A stretch of DNA of 64,000 nucleotides from an uncultured Candidatus Actinomarinales bacterium (GTDB lineage: Bacteria; Actinomycetota; Acidimicrobiia; Actinomarinales; Actinomarinaceae), in contig CALSUY010000001.1 in assembly GCA_943840565.1 (NCBI GenBank), forward strand, positions 248,001 to 312,000, written 5' to 3'. The notes beneath the pieces are model-generated. The model made no database searches. It saw only the letters and a program-made list of their open reading frames with translations, and had not been told where the DNA came from. Of this stretch, positions 17,304 through 26,078 are shown one piece after another (position 1 is the first letter of the stretch; the number at the start of each line of letters is the position of its first letter). The translations under genes and the position numbers were made by a program.

Positions 17304-17315
17304 AACCTGATAAAA

Positions 17316-18401
17316 ATGAAAGAAAAAAACCTATTTAATTATCTCGAAAGTCATAATATAGACGTTCCAGAAAATATAAATCTAGCTGTAATTTCACTCC
17401 CTTCATTAATAGATAAATCAGTTTTAATCCAAGAAGCAAAATCTAATAACAGACATGCAAACATGAAATTTACATTCTCAAATCCTAAGTATTCTGGACT
17501 TGGTGATAAATTTGGATGGGCAAAATCTTGTATAATAATTTCATATAACTACTTTCCAAGATCATCAAATAATCACTCTTTTAGAGCTGGTGATGGAGCT
17601 ATAGCTTTATTTGCTTTAGAAGATCATTACAAACCACTAAATAAGTTTATAAATGAACTTTCAAATCTGTTTAATAATGAAGGGATTCAATCACAACAAT
17701 TTATTGATAGTCCACAACACTACGACAGAATGTTTTTTAACTCATCGGGACTAGGATGGCAGGGAAAAAGTACAATGATGTTATCACCGGGAATAGGTCC
17801 GTGGCAGTTAATTGGCAATCTTTACACTGAGGAACAATTTCTAAGTACAGAAGAAAAATCATTCTCATGTGGAAGCTGCAATATGTGTCAAATCTCATGT
17901 CCAACGGGAGCGTTAGATGAGGAATATAGACTTGACTCTAATAAGTGTTTGTCATATTGGTTACAATCTCCAGATATTATTCCAGAAGATATGAGAATAA
18001 ATATAGGTAATAGATTTTATGGCTGTGACGAATGCCTAATTTCATGCCCACCAGGGCAGACCAAGGAGTTTGACATCTCGGAAACGAATACAGTCGATTT
18101 AAAAAAAATTCTAACCATGTCAAATGAAGATTTGGTTGATAAATATTCATGGTTTTATATCCCAAAAAGAAATGGCGACTTTCTTAAAAGGAATGCATTA
18201 ATAGCACTTGCAAATAATCCAGATGAAGATGCACTTAAAATAATTTACACTCTCTTAAAATCTGATTCTGAAATTATTCGCTTTTACGCAATATGGGCTA
18301 TCTGGAAAATATCTCAATTTAAAGATATTGAAAATTATTATGATGTTGATCTTGAACCAAGCGACCTTGTAAAGAACGAATATCTAAGGCTTATAAAATG
18401 A
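17316..18401 (+). CDS. queG: Epoxyqueuosine reductase-like iron-sulfur protein (QueG family)
   Basis: 361 residues. The N-terminal cobalamin-binding DUF1730-like region includes SSGLGWQGKSTMMLSPG (family form AGLGWIGKN). A bacterial ferredoxin-type region supplies eight cysteines in CGSCNMCQISCPTGAL and YGCDECLISCPPG for two 4Fe-4S clusters, with IGNRFYGCDEC a QueG hallmark. The C-terminus (about 270-361) looks like HEAT-type helices. QueG reduces epoxyqueuosine to queuosine in tRNA position 34. The sequence is divergent around the active site (DSPQHYDR where DSAPVMER is common), so it may be a side branch. No other queuosine gene is nearby. Confidence 0.82.
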   Translation: MKEKNLFNYLESHNIDVPENINLAVISLPSLIDKSVLIQEAKSNNRHANMKFTFSNPKYSGLGDKFGWAKSCIIISYNYFPRSSNNHSFRAGDGAIALFALEDHYKPLNKFINELSNLFNNEGIQSQQFIDSPQHYDRMFFNSSGLGWQGKSTMMLSPGIGPWQLIGNLYTEEQFLSTEEKSFSCGSCNMCQISCPTGALDEEYRLDSNKCLSYWLQSPDIIPEDMRINIGNRFYGCDECLISCPPGQTKEFDISETNTVDLKKILTMSNEDLVDKYSWFYIPKRNGDFLKRNALIALANNPDEDALKIIYTLLKSDSEIIRFYAIWAIWKISQFKDIENYYDVDLEPSDLVKNEYLRLIK

Positions 18402-18420
18402 TTTTATACAACAGTTAAAC

Positions 18421-18426
18421 TATTCT
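18421..18426 (+). promoter_or_regulatory. -10 element of ilvD (leaderless)
   Basis: TATTCT followed by 6 bases (TAATTT) and then the ilvD ATG at 18433, so transcription should start at or next to the start codon. No Shine-Dalgarno is visible upstream of ilvD, which agrees with leaderless translation. Confidence 0.5.
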
Positions 18427-18432
18427 TAATTT

Positions 18433-20094
18433 ATGACAAAATTTTCAGATGACGTAACACAAGGTCCGGGACGATCTGCCGCAAGAGCCATGCTAAGGGC
18501 GGTAGGTTTAAATGATGATGATTTTAATAAATTTCAGGTCGGGATAGTTTCTGCTGGTAATGAGGTAACCCCATGCAATGTAACAGGTCCAGAGCTTTCT
18601 TTGAAAGCAAAAATTGGAGTTAATGGGCCGGAATCTGCAGGTTTAATTTTTTCAACAATCGCAGTTTCTGACGGTATTTCAATGGGACATGAAGGTATGA
18701 GGGCCTCACTCGTATCTCGTGAGGTTATTACTGATTCTGTGGAATTAGTAATGCATGCTGAAAGATTTGATGGCATGGTTACTATTGCGGGCTGTGATAA
18801 ATCTCTTCCAGGGATGCTAATGGCTGCTGCAAGAATAAATAGACCAGCAATATTTTTATATGGCGGAAGTAGTCTCCCTGGTTCTTATAAAGGTAAAGAT
18901 ATCTCAATTGTAGATGTATTTGAGGGCATAGGAGCTATGGAAAAGGGTCTAATAACTGAAGACGAATTGTATGAAATTGAGTGTGCAGCTTGTCCTGGTC
19001 AAGGTTCTTGTGCAGGCATGTTTACTGCGAACACAATGGCATCAGTGGGTGAAGCTATCGGAATGAGTTTACCCGGCACAGCATCACTTCCAGCAGAAGA
19101 TGCACGTTTACGTATCGAAGCTGAAAAGACAGGTAAGCAGTTAAACTATCTTCTCAAAAATGATATTAAGCCAAGAGATATTATGACTTTGAATGCATTT
19201 AAGAATGCAGTAACAACTGTTCTGGCACTTGGAGGCAGTACTAATGCTGTATTGCATCTAATGGCTATTGCGCATGAAGCAAAGGTTGACCTAACATTAG
19301 GTACCTTTGATCAGCTTGGAAGAACTGTTCCACACATTGCAGATATGAAACCATTTGGTAAGTATCACATGGTTGATTTAGATAATATTGGTGGAGTTCC
19401 TGTGGTCTCCAAGATCCTTTTAGAAAATGATCTTATTGATGGCAACTGTCTTACTGTAACGGGAAATACAGTTGGAGAAAATCTTGAAAATATTGAGATA
19501 CCTAAAAATCAAGATGTAGTTTCTTTTCCAGATAATCCAATTTCAAAAGAAGGAGGTATAGCTATATTAAATGGAAGCTTATCTCCAAATGGCTCTGTTG
19601 TTAAAGTAGCCGGGATTGAAATTGATACTTTCAAGGGACCTGCCAATGTTTTTGATAGTGAGCAGGAAGCTTTAGAAGCACTATTCAATAATCTTATTAA
19701 AAAAGGTGAAGTAGTTGTAATCAGGAATGAAGGGCCCAAAGGAGGTCCTGGAATGAGAGAAATGTTACAAATTACTGCAGCAATAAAAGGTGCAGGTCTT
19801 GGAAAAGATGTGCTGCTAATTACGGATGGAAGATTTTCTGGGGGAACTACTGGATTATGCATTGGACATGTAACTCCAGAAAGTGTTGAAGGTGGACCAA
19901 TCTCAATTTGTGAGAATGGTGATGAGATCGAACTTAACTTAGCTAAAAGGGAATTAAATATAAATATCGATGATGAAGAAATAAAAATTAGAAGAAGTAA
20001 ATACACTCCACCTACGCCAAGGTACACATCAGGTGTTTTAAACAAGTATTCAAAGCTGGTACATGGGGCAGATAAAGGTGCTGTGACAGGTTAA
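18433..20094 (+). CDS. ilvD: Dihydroxy-acid dehydratase
   Basis: A 553-residue Fe-S dehydratase of full length. The cluster and metal ligands are in [10 protein letters not shown] near residue 115 and [18 protein letters not shown] near residue 187; the C-terminal domain has [13 protein letters not shown] and [17 protein letters not shown]. It forms the 2-oxo acids of valine and isoleucine from the IlvC product. It is transcribed divergently from the ilvB operon and heads a plus-strand run (metallophosphoesterase 4 bases downstream). Confidence 0.97.
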   Translation: MTKFSDDVTQGPGRSAARAMLRAVGLNDDDFNKFQVGIVSAGNEVTPCNVTGPELSLKAKIGVNGPESAGLIFSTIAVSDGISMGHEGMRASLVSREVITDSVELVMHAERFDGMVTIAGCDKSLPGMLMAAARINRPAIFLYGGSSLPGSYKGKDISIVDVFEGIGAMEKGLITEDELYEIECAACPGQGSCAGMFTANTMASVGEAIGMSLPGTASLPAEDARLRIEAEKTGKQLNYLLKNDIKPRDIMTLNAFKNAVTTVLALGGSTNAVLHLMAIAHEAKVDLTLGTFDQLGRTVPHIADMKPFGKYHMVDLDNIGGVPVVSKILLENDLIDGNCLTVTGNTVGENLENIEIPKNQDVVSFPDNPISKEGGIAILNGSLSPNGSVVKVAGIEIDTFKGPANVFDSEQEALEALFNNLIKKGEVVVIRNEGPKGGPGMREMLQITAAIKGAGLGKDVLLITDGRFSGGTTGLCIGHVTPESVEGGPISICENGDEIELNLAKRELNINIDDEEIKIRRSKYTPPTPRYTSGVLNKYSKLVHGADKGAVTG

Positions 20095-20098
20095 CTGA

Positions 20099-20869
20099 AT
20101 GCTATTCATCTCTGACGTTCACCATGGATTAGATTCTCTAAAAAATCTTCCAAAGCTAAATGAACCCGTTGTTATATTGGGTGATTTAATCAACTGGATT
20201 GACTATAGGAATGGTGAGGGTATTGCTCAAGATGTTTTCGGGAAAGATATTGTTGGTCAACTTATTCAGTTAAGAAAAGATCATAACTTTAAAGAAAGAA
20301 AAAAACTCTGGTCTTCAATGTTTGAGAGAGACAAAGAAGGTGTACAACTAAGATTAGAAGAGGCAATTTATAAACAATACCAAGAAGTTTTTAAGGTATT
20401 ACTCAAATATGAAATATTAATAATTCCAGGGAATGTTGACTCGGAAAAAATTATGAAAGAAACTATGACTAGTAACGTCAAATATGTAGATGGAGAAGTC
20501 ATCAACTATAAGAATTTCAAAATAGGCTTTGCAGGAGGAGGAGTTCCTACTCCAATTAAAGCACGCGGTGAAATTTCTGAAGAATTATTTTCTTCAAAGC
20601 TAAAACAACTAGGAGAAGTAGACATAATTTGCACTCATGCTCCACCATACGTAAAAGAGTTAATCACAGATATAATAACTAATAAAAAAGAGCAGGGCTG
20701 GGAAAGTTTAAGAAATTATATATTAGACACAAAACCAAAATATTCTATATTTGGCGATGTTCACCAACCACAAGCATCTAAATGGCGATTGGGACATACA
20801 GAATGCTTAAATGTTGGTTATTTCCGTGCAAATAGCAACTATTTAGAATTATCATCTTTGATAGTATGA
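20099..20869 (+). CDS. Calcineurin-like metallophosphoesterase
   Basis: A 256-residue phosphoesterase with the ordered metal-binding motifs ISDVHHG (D-x-H), ILGDLINW (GD), IPGNVDSEK (GN-x-D), THAPP and FGDVHQP (GD-x-H). A dimetal centre hydrolysing a phosphodiester or phosphomonoester is expected; the substrate is unknown. An insertion of about 60 residues between the second and third motifs (residues 45-105, helical and charged) distinguishes it from the smallest members. Starts 4 bases after ilvD and overlaps the ROK gene by 4 bases. Confidence 0.87.
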   Translation: MLFISDVHHGLDSLKNLPKLNEPVVILGDLINWIDYRNGEGIAQDVFGKDIVGQLIQLRKDHNFKERKKLWSSMFERDKEGVQLRLEEAIYKQYQEVFKVLLKYEILIIPGNVDSEKIMKETMTSNVKYVDGEVINYKNFKIGFAGGGVPTPIKARGEISEELFSSKLKQLGEVDIICTHAPPYVKELITDIITNKKEQGWESLRNYILDTKPKYSIFGDVHQPQASKWRLGHTECLNVGYFRANSNYLELSSLIV

Positions 20870-21774
20870 ATATCTTGTCATTTGACGTTGGTGGAACATC
20901 AATTAAATATGGGATCGTCAATGAACATTCGGAAATTAAATTTAAAGATAGCATCAATACACCTAGCAATGAAGACAGCTTTTTAGAAATAATTAATTCA
21001 ATTATTTCTAAAAATAAGATGAAATTCGATAAAATTTCAGTTGCAATGCCGGGTTTCATAGATAAACAAAATGCAATGTACCTTTATGGAACAAATATAA
21101 AATACAAAATCGATTTTAAAAAAATAAATAACTTCAGTCATTCAAATTTTTTAATTGATAACGATGGAAATGTCGCAGCATATGCAGAATATCATTTGAA
21201 TTATAGAGATAAGAAAACAAATTTAATAATGCTTACTTTTGGAACTGGTATTGGTGGAGGCATTATAAATGATGGAAAGCTTTTAAGAGGAAACAGCAAT
21301 GCTGGTGAGCTGGGTCATATTTTAATCTCTGATAATATTGAAATTATTTGTAACTGTGGGAAAAACGGGTGTTTAGAGGCAATTGTTTCTGCTAAGAAAT
21401 GGACTGAAGTTTGTAATGAGCTGTCACTCAAAGAACCAGATTCAGAATTAGCAATTTTGTTCCAGCAGAGAAAAGTAGGATCTATTTTATTTGACGAAAA
21501 AGTTAGATTAACCTCGGTTCAAATATTAGCAAGAGATAGGATCATAAAATATATTTCAAGAGGCTTGGTCTCAATATTCGAAATATTTAATAATGAATTG
21601 TTCATACTTGGTGGATCAATGTCAGAAGAAGCATACGATTTAGTGAATTTAATACAACAAAATATTCATAATAATTTTGAATTTAAAGGAAGAGTTTTTC
21701 CAGATATAAAAATAAGTAATTTTCAATCTGACTCAGGAATAATTGGAGCTGCTCTTTTAGCCCAGCATGAGTAA
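20866..21774 (+). CDS. ROK-family sugar kinase
   Basis: A 302-residue ROK kinase. The N-terminal ATP-binding SFDVGGTSIKYGIV, the middle LIDNDGNVAAYAE with catalytic Asp, GTGIGGGIINDGKLLRG, NAGELGHI and the zinc-binding CNCGKNGCLEA (C-x-C-x4-C with upstream His) are all present. Many such actinobacterial proteins are glucokinases; the sugar cannot be fixed from sequence. No DNA-binding N-terminal domain, so a kinase and not a ROK repressor. Overlaps both neighbours by 4 and 8 bases. Confidence 0.88.
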   Translation: MNILSFDVGGTSIKYGIVNEHSEIKFKDSINTPSNEDSFLEIINSIISKNKMKFDKISVAMPGFIDKQNAMYLYGTNIKYKIDFKKINNFSHSNFLIDNDGNVAAYAEYHLNYRDKKTNLIMLTFGTGIGGGIINDGKLLRGNSNAGELGHILISDNIEIICNCGKNGCLEAIVSAKKWTEVCNELSLKEPDSELAILFQQRKVGSILFDEKVRLTSVQILARDRIIKYISRGLVSIFEIFNNELFILGGSMSEEAYDLVNLIQQNIHNNFEFKGRVFPDIKISNFQSDSGIIGAALLAQHE

Positions 21775-22450
21775 AGAAATTTCAGTACTACTACCAGGTA
21801 GTTTTTTCGAAGATGGTTTTAATAATAAACTTGATTATTTGGCAAAAAAAAATATTAAAAACATATACCTTTTTGATCACTCTATTAATCCCTCGGATGA
21901 AAAAAAATCTATGTACAACATTAAAAAAGGGCTTTCAGTGATTCATGAGAATACTAATTATTCATTCAATTTGGGGGTATGTGTTTTGAATATAAATGTA
22001 CGAAAGATTGACGCGCTTTTTTCTGAATACATTAACCCCATGCTAGAAATTAAAAACTTTAGACTTGGACTGGGCACAGGGGATAATAGGTATGAAAAAA
22101 ATAGAATTAAGTACTCTAATAACCTAGATTACATAATTAATGACCTAATAAATAAGTATACGTTCTCAATAGATGGAAATAATTTATTTATTGGAGGTAC
22201 TTCGCAAAAAAAGATAGATCTTATCAAAAAGTATTCAGTAGGTGTAAATCAATGGTTTGGGGATGAAAAAAAATTGATTTCAATCTATGAAAATATTGAT
22301 AAGAATAAGCCAACTCTGGGAAGATTAAGTCATTGTCAAAATATCCAAAAAATTAATGAGAACCCATTTACTATTTTTGAGCAAATATTGGTACTAAAAG
22401 ATTCCAATATAAAGAATTTTTATTCACAGATAGATATGATTCTTTTATGA
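21767..22450 (+). CDS. Reduced luciferase-like monooxygenase (LLM)-related protein
   Basis: A 227-residue protein. NFRLGLGTGDNRYEKNR resembles the strand-loop LGLGTGW region and NNLFIGGTSQKKIDLIKKY resembles the WIGGTGPRALALAARYADG region of luciferase-like flavin/F420 oxidoreductases, in the right order, and the N-terminus has an SVLLPGSF strand. But it is about 80-100 residues shorter than normal LLM enzymes (about 300-330) and many usual loops are missing, so it may have lost catalysis or be a distant non-catalytic relative. Translationally coupled to the ROK kinase (overlap 8) and the aminotransferase (overlap 4). Confidence 0.55.
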   Translation: MSKEISVLLPGSFFEDGFNNKLDYLAKKNIKNIYLFDHSINPSDEKKSMYNIKKGLSVIHENTNYSFNLGVCVLNINVRKIDALFSEYINPMLEIKNFRLGLGTGDNRYEKNRIKYSNNLDYIINDLINKYTFSIDGNNLFIGGTSQKKIDLIKKYSVGVNQWFGDEKKLISIYENIDKNKPTLGRLSHCQNIQKINENPFTIFEQILVLKDSNIKNFYSQIDMILL

Positions 22451-23622
22451 CAAATTTCTCAAATAATCTGATTAATGATTTTCCTGAATATTTATTTAAT
22501 AAAATTAATACACAAAAGCTTGAAGCAAGAAAAAATGGTAGAGATGTCATAGATCTAGGTTATGGAAATCCTGATATCCCAACCCATTCTTTAGTTGTAG
22601 ACAAACTTATTGAATCCGCTCAAAATAAAAAAAATCATAAATACTCAGTCTCTAAAGGAATACTTGGTCTGAGAAGTGCAATGAAAAACCGATACAAAAG
22701 AATTTATGACATTGATTTACATGAAGAAGATAATATTGTAAACACTATAGGAAGTAAAGAAGGTTTAACCCATCTTCTTATGTCTGTATTAGATAAGGGG
22801 GACAATATAGTCATACCTGATCCAAGTTATCCAATACACCACTTTGCTCCTTTAATAGCTGGAGGAACTCCCATCAAGATAAAATGTCTAGATGTAGATC
22901 AGTTTTTGAATGATTTGACAGAAATTTTAAATACCAAAAAAGTTAAGGTTGTTTTAATATCTTTTCCTCATAATCCAACAACATTGACTGTTACTCAAGA
23001 ATTTTATGACAGACTAGTTTTTTTAGCACGAACTCATGATTTTCTTATAGTAAATGATTTTGCTTATTCTGATGTTTTTTTTGAGGGACAAAGACCACCA
23101 TCACTTCTCAATTCAGATAAGGAATTTTCACACTCTGTTGAACTTTATTCACTAACAAAGGGATACTCTATGGCTGGATGGAGAGTAGGGTTTGCACTGG
23201 GTAATAAAGAAGCAATTCAAAGCTTAACAAAATTAAAATCATACATTGATTATGGAACGTTTCAACCAATTCAAATTGCGTCTGCTGTTGCAATTAATGA
23301 TTTAGACTCTTATCCGTTAGAAGTTTCTAAAACATATAAAGAGAGAAGACTACTAGTAGTCGAAAATCTTGAAGCATTTGGTTTCAGTGTATATGCTTCC
23401 GATGCAACTATGTTTGTATGGGCAAAGATTCCAGATTTTTATGAAAAAAAATCAATGGACTTTTCATTAGAAATTCTTAAAACATCCAATGTCGCAATAT
23501 CGCCAGGAATTGGGTTTGGAAGTGAAGGGGAGGGTTTTATTAGGATTGCCCTCGTTGAAAACAAACAAAGGATTAGACAAGCTATGAAAAACATGCAAAT
23601 TTTTTTTGATGATAAAATATAG
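22447..23622 (+). CDS. PLP-dependent class I aminotransferase (AlaC/DapL-like group)
   Basis: A 391-residue fold-type I aminotransferase. Features: DLGYGNPDIPTH near residue 36, PDPSYPIHHFAP near residue 120, SFPHNPTT near residue 174, and SLTKGYSMAGWRVG near residue 235 with the PLP-binding Lys. The Gly-Asn-Pro-Asp N-terminal pattern and overall form resemble AlaC (glutamate-pyruvate aminotransferase) and the DapL-related group. It may transaminate pyruvate or branched-chain oxo acids; no IlvE-type gene is present here, but that link is inference. Confidence 0.87.
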   Translation: MTNFSNNLINDFPEYLFNKINTQKLEARKNGRDVIDLGYGNPDIPTHSLVVDKLIESAQNKKNHKYSVSKGILGLRSAMKNRYKRIYDIDLHEEDNIVNTIGSKEGLTHLLMSVLDKGDNIVIPDPSYPIHHFAPLIAGGTPIKIKCLDVDQFLNDLTEILNTKKVKVVLISFPHNPTTLTVTQEFYDRLVFLARTHDFLIVNDFAYSDVFFEGQRPPSLLNSDKEFSHSVELYSLTKGYSMAGWRVGFALGNKEAIQSLTKLKSYIDYGTFQPIQIASAVAINDLDSYPLEVSKTYKERRLLVVENLEAFGFSVYASDATMFVWAKIPDFYEKKSMDFSLEILKTSNVAISPGIGFGSEGEGFIRIALVENKQRIRQAMKNMQIFFDDKI

Positions 23623-23624
23623 CC

Positions 23625-24650
23625 ATGATTGATTTACGCTCAGACACCGTTACAAAGCCTTCTAAAGAAATGTTACAAAAAGTATTAGAGGCTGAACTAG
23701 GAGATGATGAATATAAAGAGGATCCTACTGTAAACAATCTTGAAGAGTACTGCTCTGACCTAATGGGATTCGAAAGTGGTCTTTTTGTAACTTCAGGTTT
23801 AATGGGAAATCAAATCTCCTTATTAATTCACAGTAATCCCGGTGAAGAAGTGATAACTACAAAAGATTCACATATTAAAAATTATGAGCATGGTGCCGCA
23901 GCCTTCTTGTCTAGAACACAATTTAGAGACATTGAGAGTACTAGTGGAGTTTATGACCTTGACAGCCTGTCAGAAACAATAAAGGAGTCTAAAATTAACA
24001 AGCCGCTAATAAAAGTTTTGGCTTCAGAAAATACTCACCTTGCTTCAGGTGGAAGCATACTTCCTTTTGAACACATTAAAACTTTATCTGAAATCTCTAA
24101 ATCTAATGGATTGAAATTTCACATGGATGGTGCAAGAATTTGGCATGCGATACTCACGGAACCTCAATCTATAGAATATGGAAAATATTGCGACAGTTTA
24201 ACTTTTTGTTTTTCAAAGGGACTGGGTGCGCCTATTGGCTCAATGCTTATGGGAGATAAAAATTTTATTAATGAAGCTAGGGAGTATAGAAAAAAACTAG
24301 GAGGGGGGATGAGGCAAGTAGGTATTATTGCTTCTGCGGCACAATATGCAATAGAGAATAGAGATCATCTTCTCGAAGACCATAAGAAAGCATCTGATGT
24401 AAACAATTCAATTGAAAAAGATAATAGGTCTTTTCATACTGCCACCTATAAAGGAACTAATATGTTATTTTTTTCATTTGACACACCTGATAGTGCTGAA
24501 ATATTCAGAAAAAAACTGGAAGAAAATAATATAATTTCTGGATTTATCAAAAAAGATATTATTAGATTAGTTTTCCATAAAGACGTCAGGATTAATGAAG
24601 TAGATTCTATAGTTGAAGCTATTAACTATTCTTCTTCCATTGACATCTGA
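23625..24650 (+). CDS. Low-specificity L-threonine aldolase family enzyme
   Basis: A 341-residue PLP enzyme with MIDLRSDTVTKPS at the N-terminus, GDDEYKEDPTVNNLE, HMDGARIW (Asp binding the PLP nitrogen) and FCFSKGLGAPIGS (Schiff-base Lys). It cleaves L-threonine or allo-threonine to glycine and acetaldehyde, and so can supply glycine. Starts two bases after the aminotransferase stop; last gene of the ilvD run. Its 3' end overlaps a convergent small membrane protein gene by 25 bases. Confidence 0.92.
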   Translation: MIDLRSDTVTKPSKEMLQKVLEAELGDDEYKEDPTVNNLEEYCSDLMGFESGLFVTSGLMGNQISLLIHSNPGEEVITTKDSHIKNYEHGAAAFLSRTQFRDIESTSGVYDLDSLSETIKESKINKPLIKVLASENTHLASGGSILPFEHIKTLSEISKSNGLKFHMDGARIWHAILTEPQSIEYGKYCDSLTFCFSKGLGAPIGSMLMGDKNFINEAREYRKKLGGGMRQVGIIASAAQYAIENRDHLLEDHKKASDVNNSIEKDNRSFHTATYKGTNMLFFSFDTPDSAEIFRKKLEENNIISGFIKKDIIRLVFHKDVRINEVDSIVEAINYSSSIDI

Positions 24651-24856
24651 TTCCATTCAGTTATTGATTTTTCAGATAAATTAACTAAAACGAAAACTCC
24701 ACCTAGTGCAACAGAATTTGAAATTAATACATTTAATAAAATATCTGTTAAACAATCAGATGCACAAAAGGCATTACCTAAAACGTAGCCGATATAGCTA
24801 GCTAAAAAGGTTGTCAGAAGATAAACAATTATTTTAGATCTGTTGCTAAATTTCAT
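24626..24856 (-). CDS. Small membrane protein of unknown function
   Basis: A 76-residue frame with two hydrophobic segments (about residues 9-29 and 38-60) separated by a short loop containing CASDC, and a polar acidic tail. I do not recognise a family. It fills the space between the threonine aldolase gene and a divergent small gene; without it a 230-base gap would be unusual in so compact a region. The 3' end lies within the aldolase coding sequence (25 bases). Confidence 0.5.
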   Translation of the reverse strand: MKFSNRSKIIVYLLTTFLASYIGYVLGNAFCASDCLTDILLNVLISNSVALGGVFVLVNLSEKSITEWNQMSMEEE

Positions 24857-24879
24857 AAGGATATTAAGTTTAGCTTAAT

Positions 24880-25104
24880 ATGGTTATTGTTAATCCTTGG
24901 ATCACATTATTGAGCTTTGTTTATTTTATAGTTGCGGGTTTTGGTGCATTTATTTTTAGTAGGTTTGTAGTTGAAAACTACTTAGAAATATTTAGATCTA
25001 AGTTCTTTAAATTTCTTGAACCTGTGGTTGGAATTTCTAGTTTCTCATTGTTTTTTGGTGGAGCGTTAACTTTGTTGTACTATCTTCTGACGATGTCTCA
25101 ATAA
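24880..25104 (+). CDS. Small membrane protein of unknown function
   Basis: A 74-residue protein with two membrane segments (about residues 6-27 and 47-70) joined by a basic, aromatic loop (FRSKFFKFLEP). No family recognised. It is divergent from the 24626-24856 gene by 23 bases and overlaps the convergent histidine phosphatase gene by 7 bases. Retention of a small gene in such a compact genome suggests that it is real. Confidence 0.55.
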   Translation: MVIVNPWITLLSFVYFIVAGFGAFIFSRFVVENYLEIFRSKFFKFLEPVVGISSFSLFFGGALTLLYYLLTMSQ

Positions 25105-25646
25105 TTATGAGTTAATAGTTCACCATTTTTAATTTCTTGTATTCCACAATGCATGGGTTTATTTTCATTGAAAACACTAGATTTAGTTTTGTAGTACGTA
25201 AAAGCTCTGATCGTATCTTGATGAGAAACAAATAATGTGTTATTGAAGTTTTCAAAAACAACATTAACTCTTTCGAAAACAATCTGTAAATCTTCAGTTG
25301 TATTTTCAACCTCAAGCGGATTATTTAAGTATTTCGGGTAGTCCTTAGTTTTAGAGAATTCATCAAAAGTTGTACCCAACCAACCCGTTACTCCACTCCA
25401 TTCGTAAAGATTATAAGAAATATCAATTCTAACTTTTAAAAATTCAGAGACAAGTTTTGAAGTTTCCCTTGCTCTTAAAATAGGGGAGGTGATAATTTTA
25501 TCTATTTTAAAGTTTTCGTTGATAAATTTTCCAGCATTCCTCGCTTGTTCGATTCCATTTAGACTTAATCGGTATCCCGGAATATCGCCATACATAATAT
25601 TTTTAACATTATGAACCTCGCCATGTCTTAAAAATAAATTGCTCAT
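25098..25646 (-). CDS. Histidine phosphatase (phosphoglycerate mutase-like) family protein
   Basis: A 182-residue protein starting LFLRHGEVHN, the RHG phosphohistidine motif, with SPILRARETS, the acid/base region LYEWSGV, and the second His in TLFVSHQDTIRAF. Members dephosphorylate small metabolites or proteins; 2,3-bisphosphoglycerate-type mutase activity is less likely given the size. The ATG at 25646 is preceded by TACCCT and 6 bases, a leaderless arrangement, back to back with the DUF3040 promoter. Confidence 0.87.
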   Translation of the reverse strand: MSNLFLRHGEVHNVKNIMYGDIPGYRLSLNGIEQARNAGKFINENFKIDKIITSPILRARETSKLVSEFLKVRIDISYNLYEWSGVTGWLGTTFDEFSKTKDYPKYLNNPLEVENTTEDLQIVFERVNVVFENFNNTLFVSHQDTIRAFTYYKTKSSVFNENKPMHCGIQEIKNGELLTHNY

Positions 25647-25652
25647 AATTAC

Positions 25653-25658
25653 AGGGTA
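25653..25658 (-). promoter_or_regulatory. -10 element of the histidine phosphatase gene
   Basis: TACCCT on the minus strand, then GTAATT and the ATG at 25646. A 6-base gap implies a leaderless transcript. Divergent from the promoter at 25673-25678. Confidence 0.4.
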
Positions 25659-25672
25659 GTTTCAATTTATAT

Positions 25673-25678
25673 TAAAAT
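25673..25678 (+). promoter_or_regulatory. -10 element of the DUF3040 gene
   Basis: TAAAAT followed by CTAAAC (6 bases) and the ATG at 25685. Leaderless arrangement. Confidence 0.5.
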
Positions 25679-25684
25679 CTAAAC

Positions 25685-26035
25685 ATGGCATTAAACAAAA
25701 AAGAAGAAGAAATATTAAAACAGATTGAACTGGAGCTTTCAAAAGAAGATCCGGATTTAGCTAAGACAGTAGAGACATCAACTCTTTCTAGTTTTTCAAG
25801 AACTAGATCTGTTATTTCTTTTGGCACATTTGTTTTAGGATTACTTACAATGCTAGGAAGCTACATCGTACAACCGATTATTGCTATGGTTGGCTTTGCA
25901 TTGATGGCAGTATCTGGATATGTCTTCGTTAGAAACACCAAAGCATTGCTCAAAGCAGAGAATATAAACGAATGGAATTTTAAACAGGTTTATTCTGTAA
26001 TAAGAAATAAAGATACTTCTAGACAAACTAAATAG
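25685..26035 (+). CDS. DUF3040 family membrane protein
   Basis: A 116-residue protein: an N-terminal amphipathic part beginning ALNKKEEEILKQIELEL, then two membrane helices (about residues 40-62 and 64-84) and a polar tail. This matches DUF3040, a family essentially confined to Actinobacteria and often found near mraZ. Function unknown; location upstream of the division cluster suggests an envelope role. Useful lineage marker. Confidence 0.8.
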   Translation: MALNKKEEEILKQIELELSKEDPDLAKTVETSTLSSFSRTRSVISFGTFVLGLLTMLGSYIVQPIIAMVGFALMAVSGYVFVRNTKALLKAENINEWNFKQVYSVIRNKDTSRQTK

Positions 26036-26078
26036 ATTTAATTAAATTTAATATACATCACTATTTAGGAGTAAGGTT

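Noticed and set aside
19509-20045. 178-codon open frame antisense to ilvD
   Set aside because: It lies wholly within the conserved C-terminal part of ilvD; low-complexity Ser/Pro/Ile composition typical of a shadow frame.
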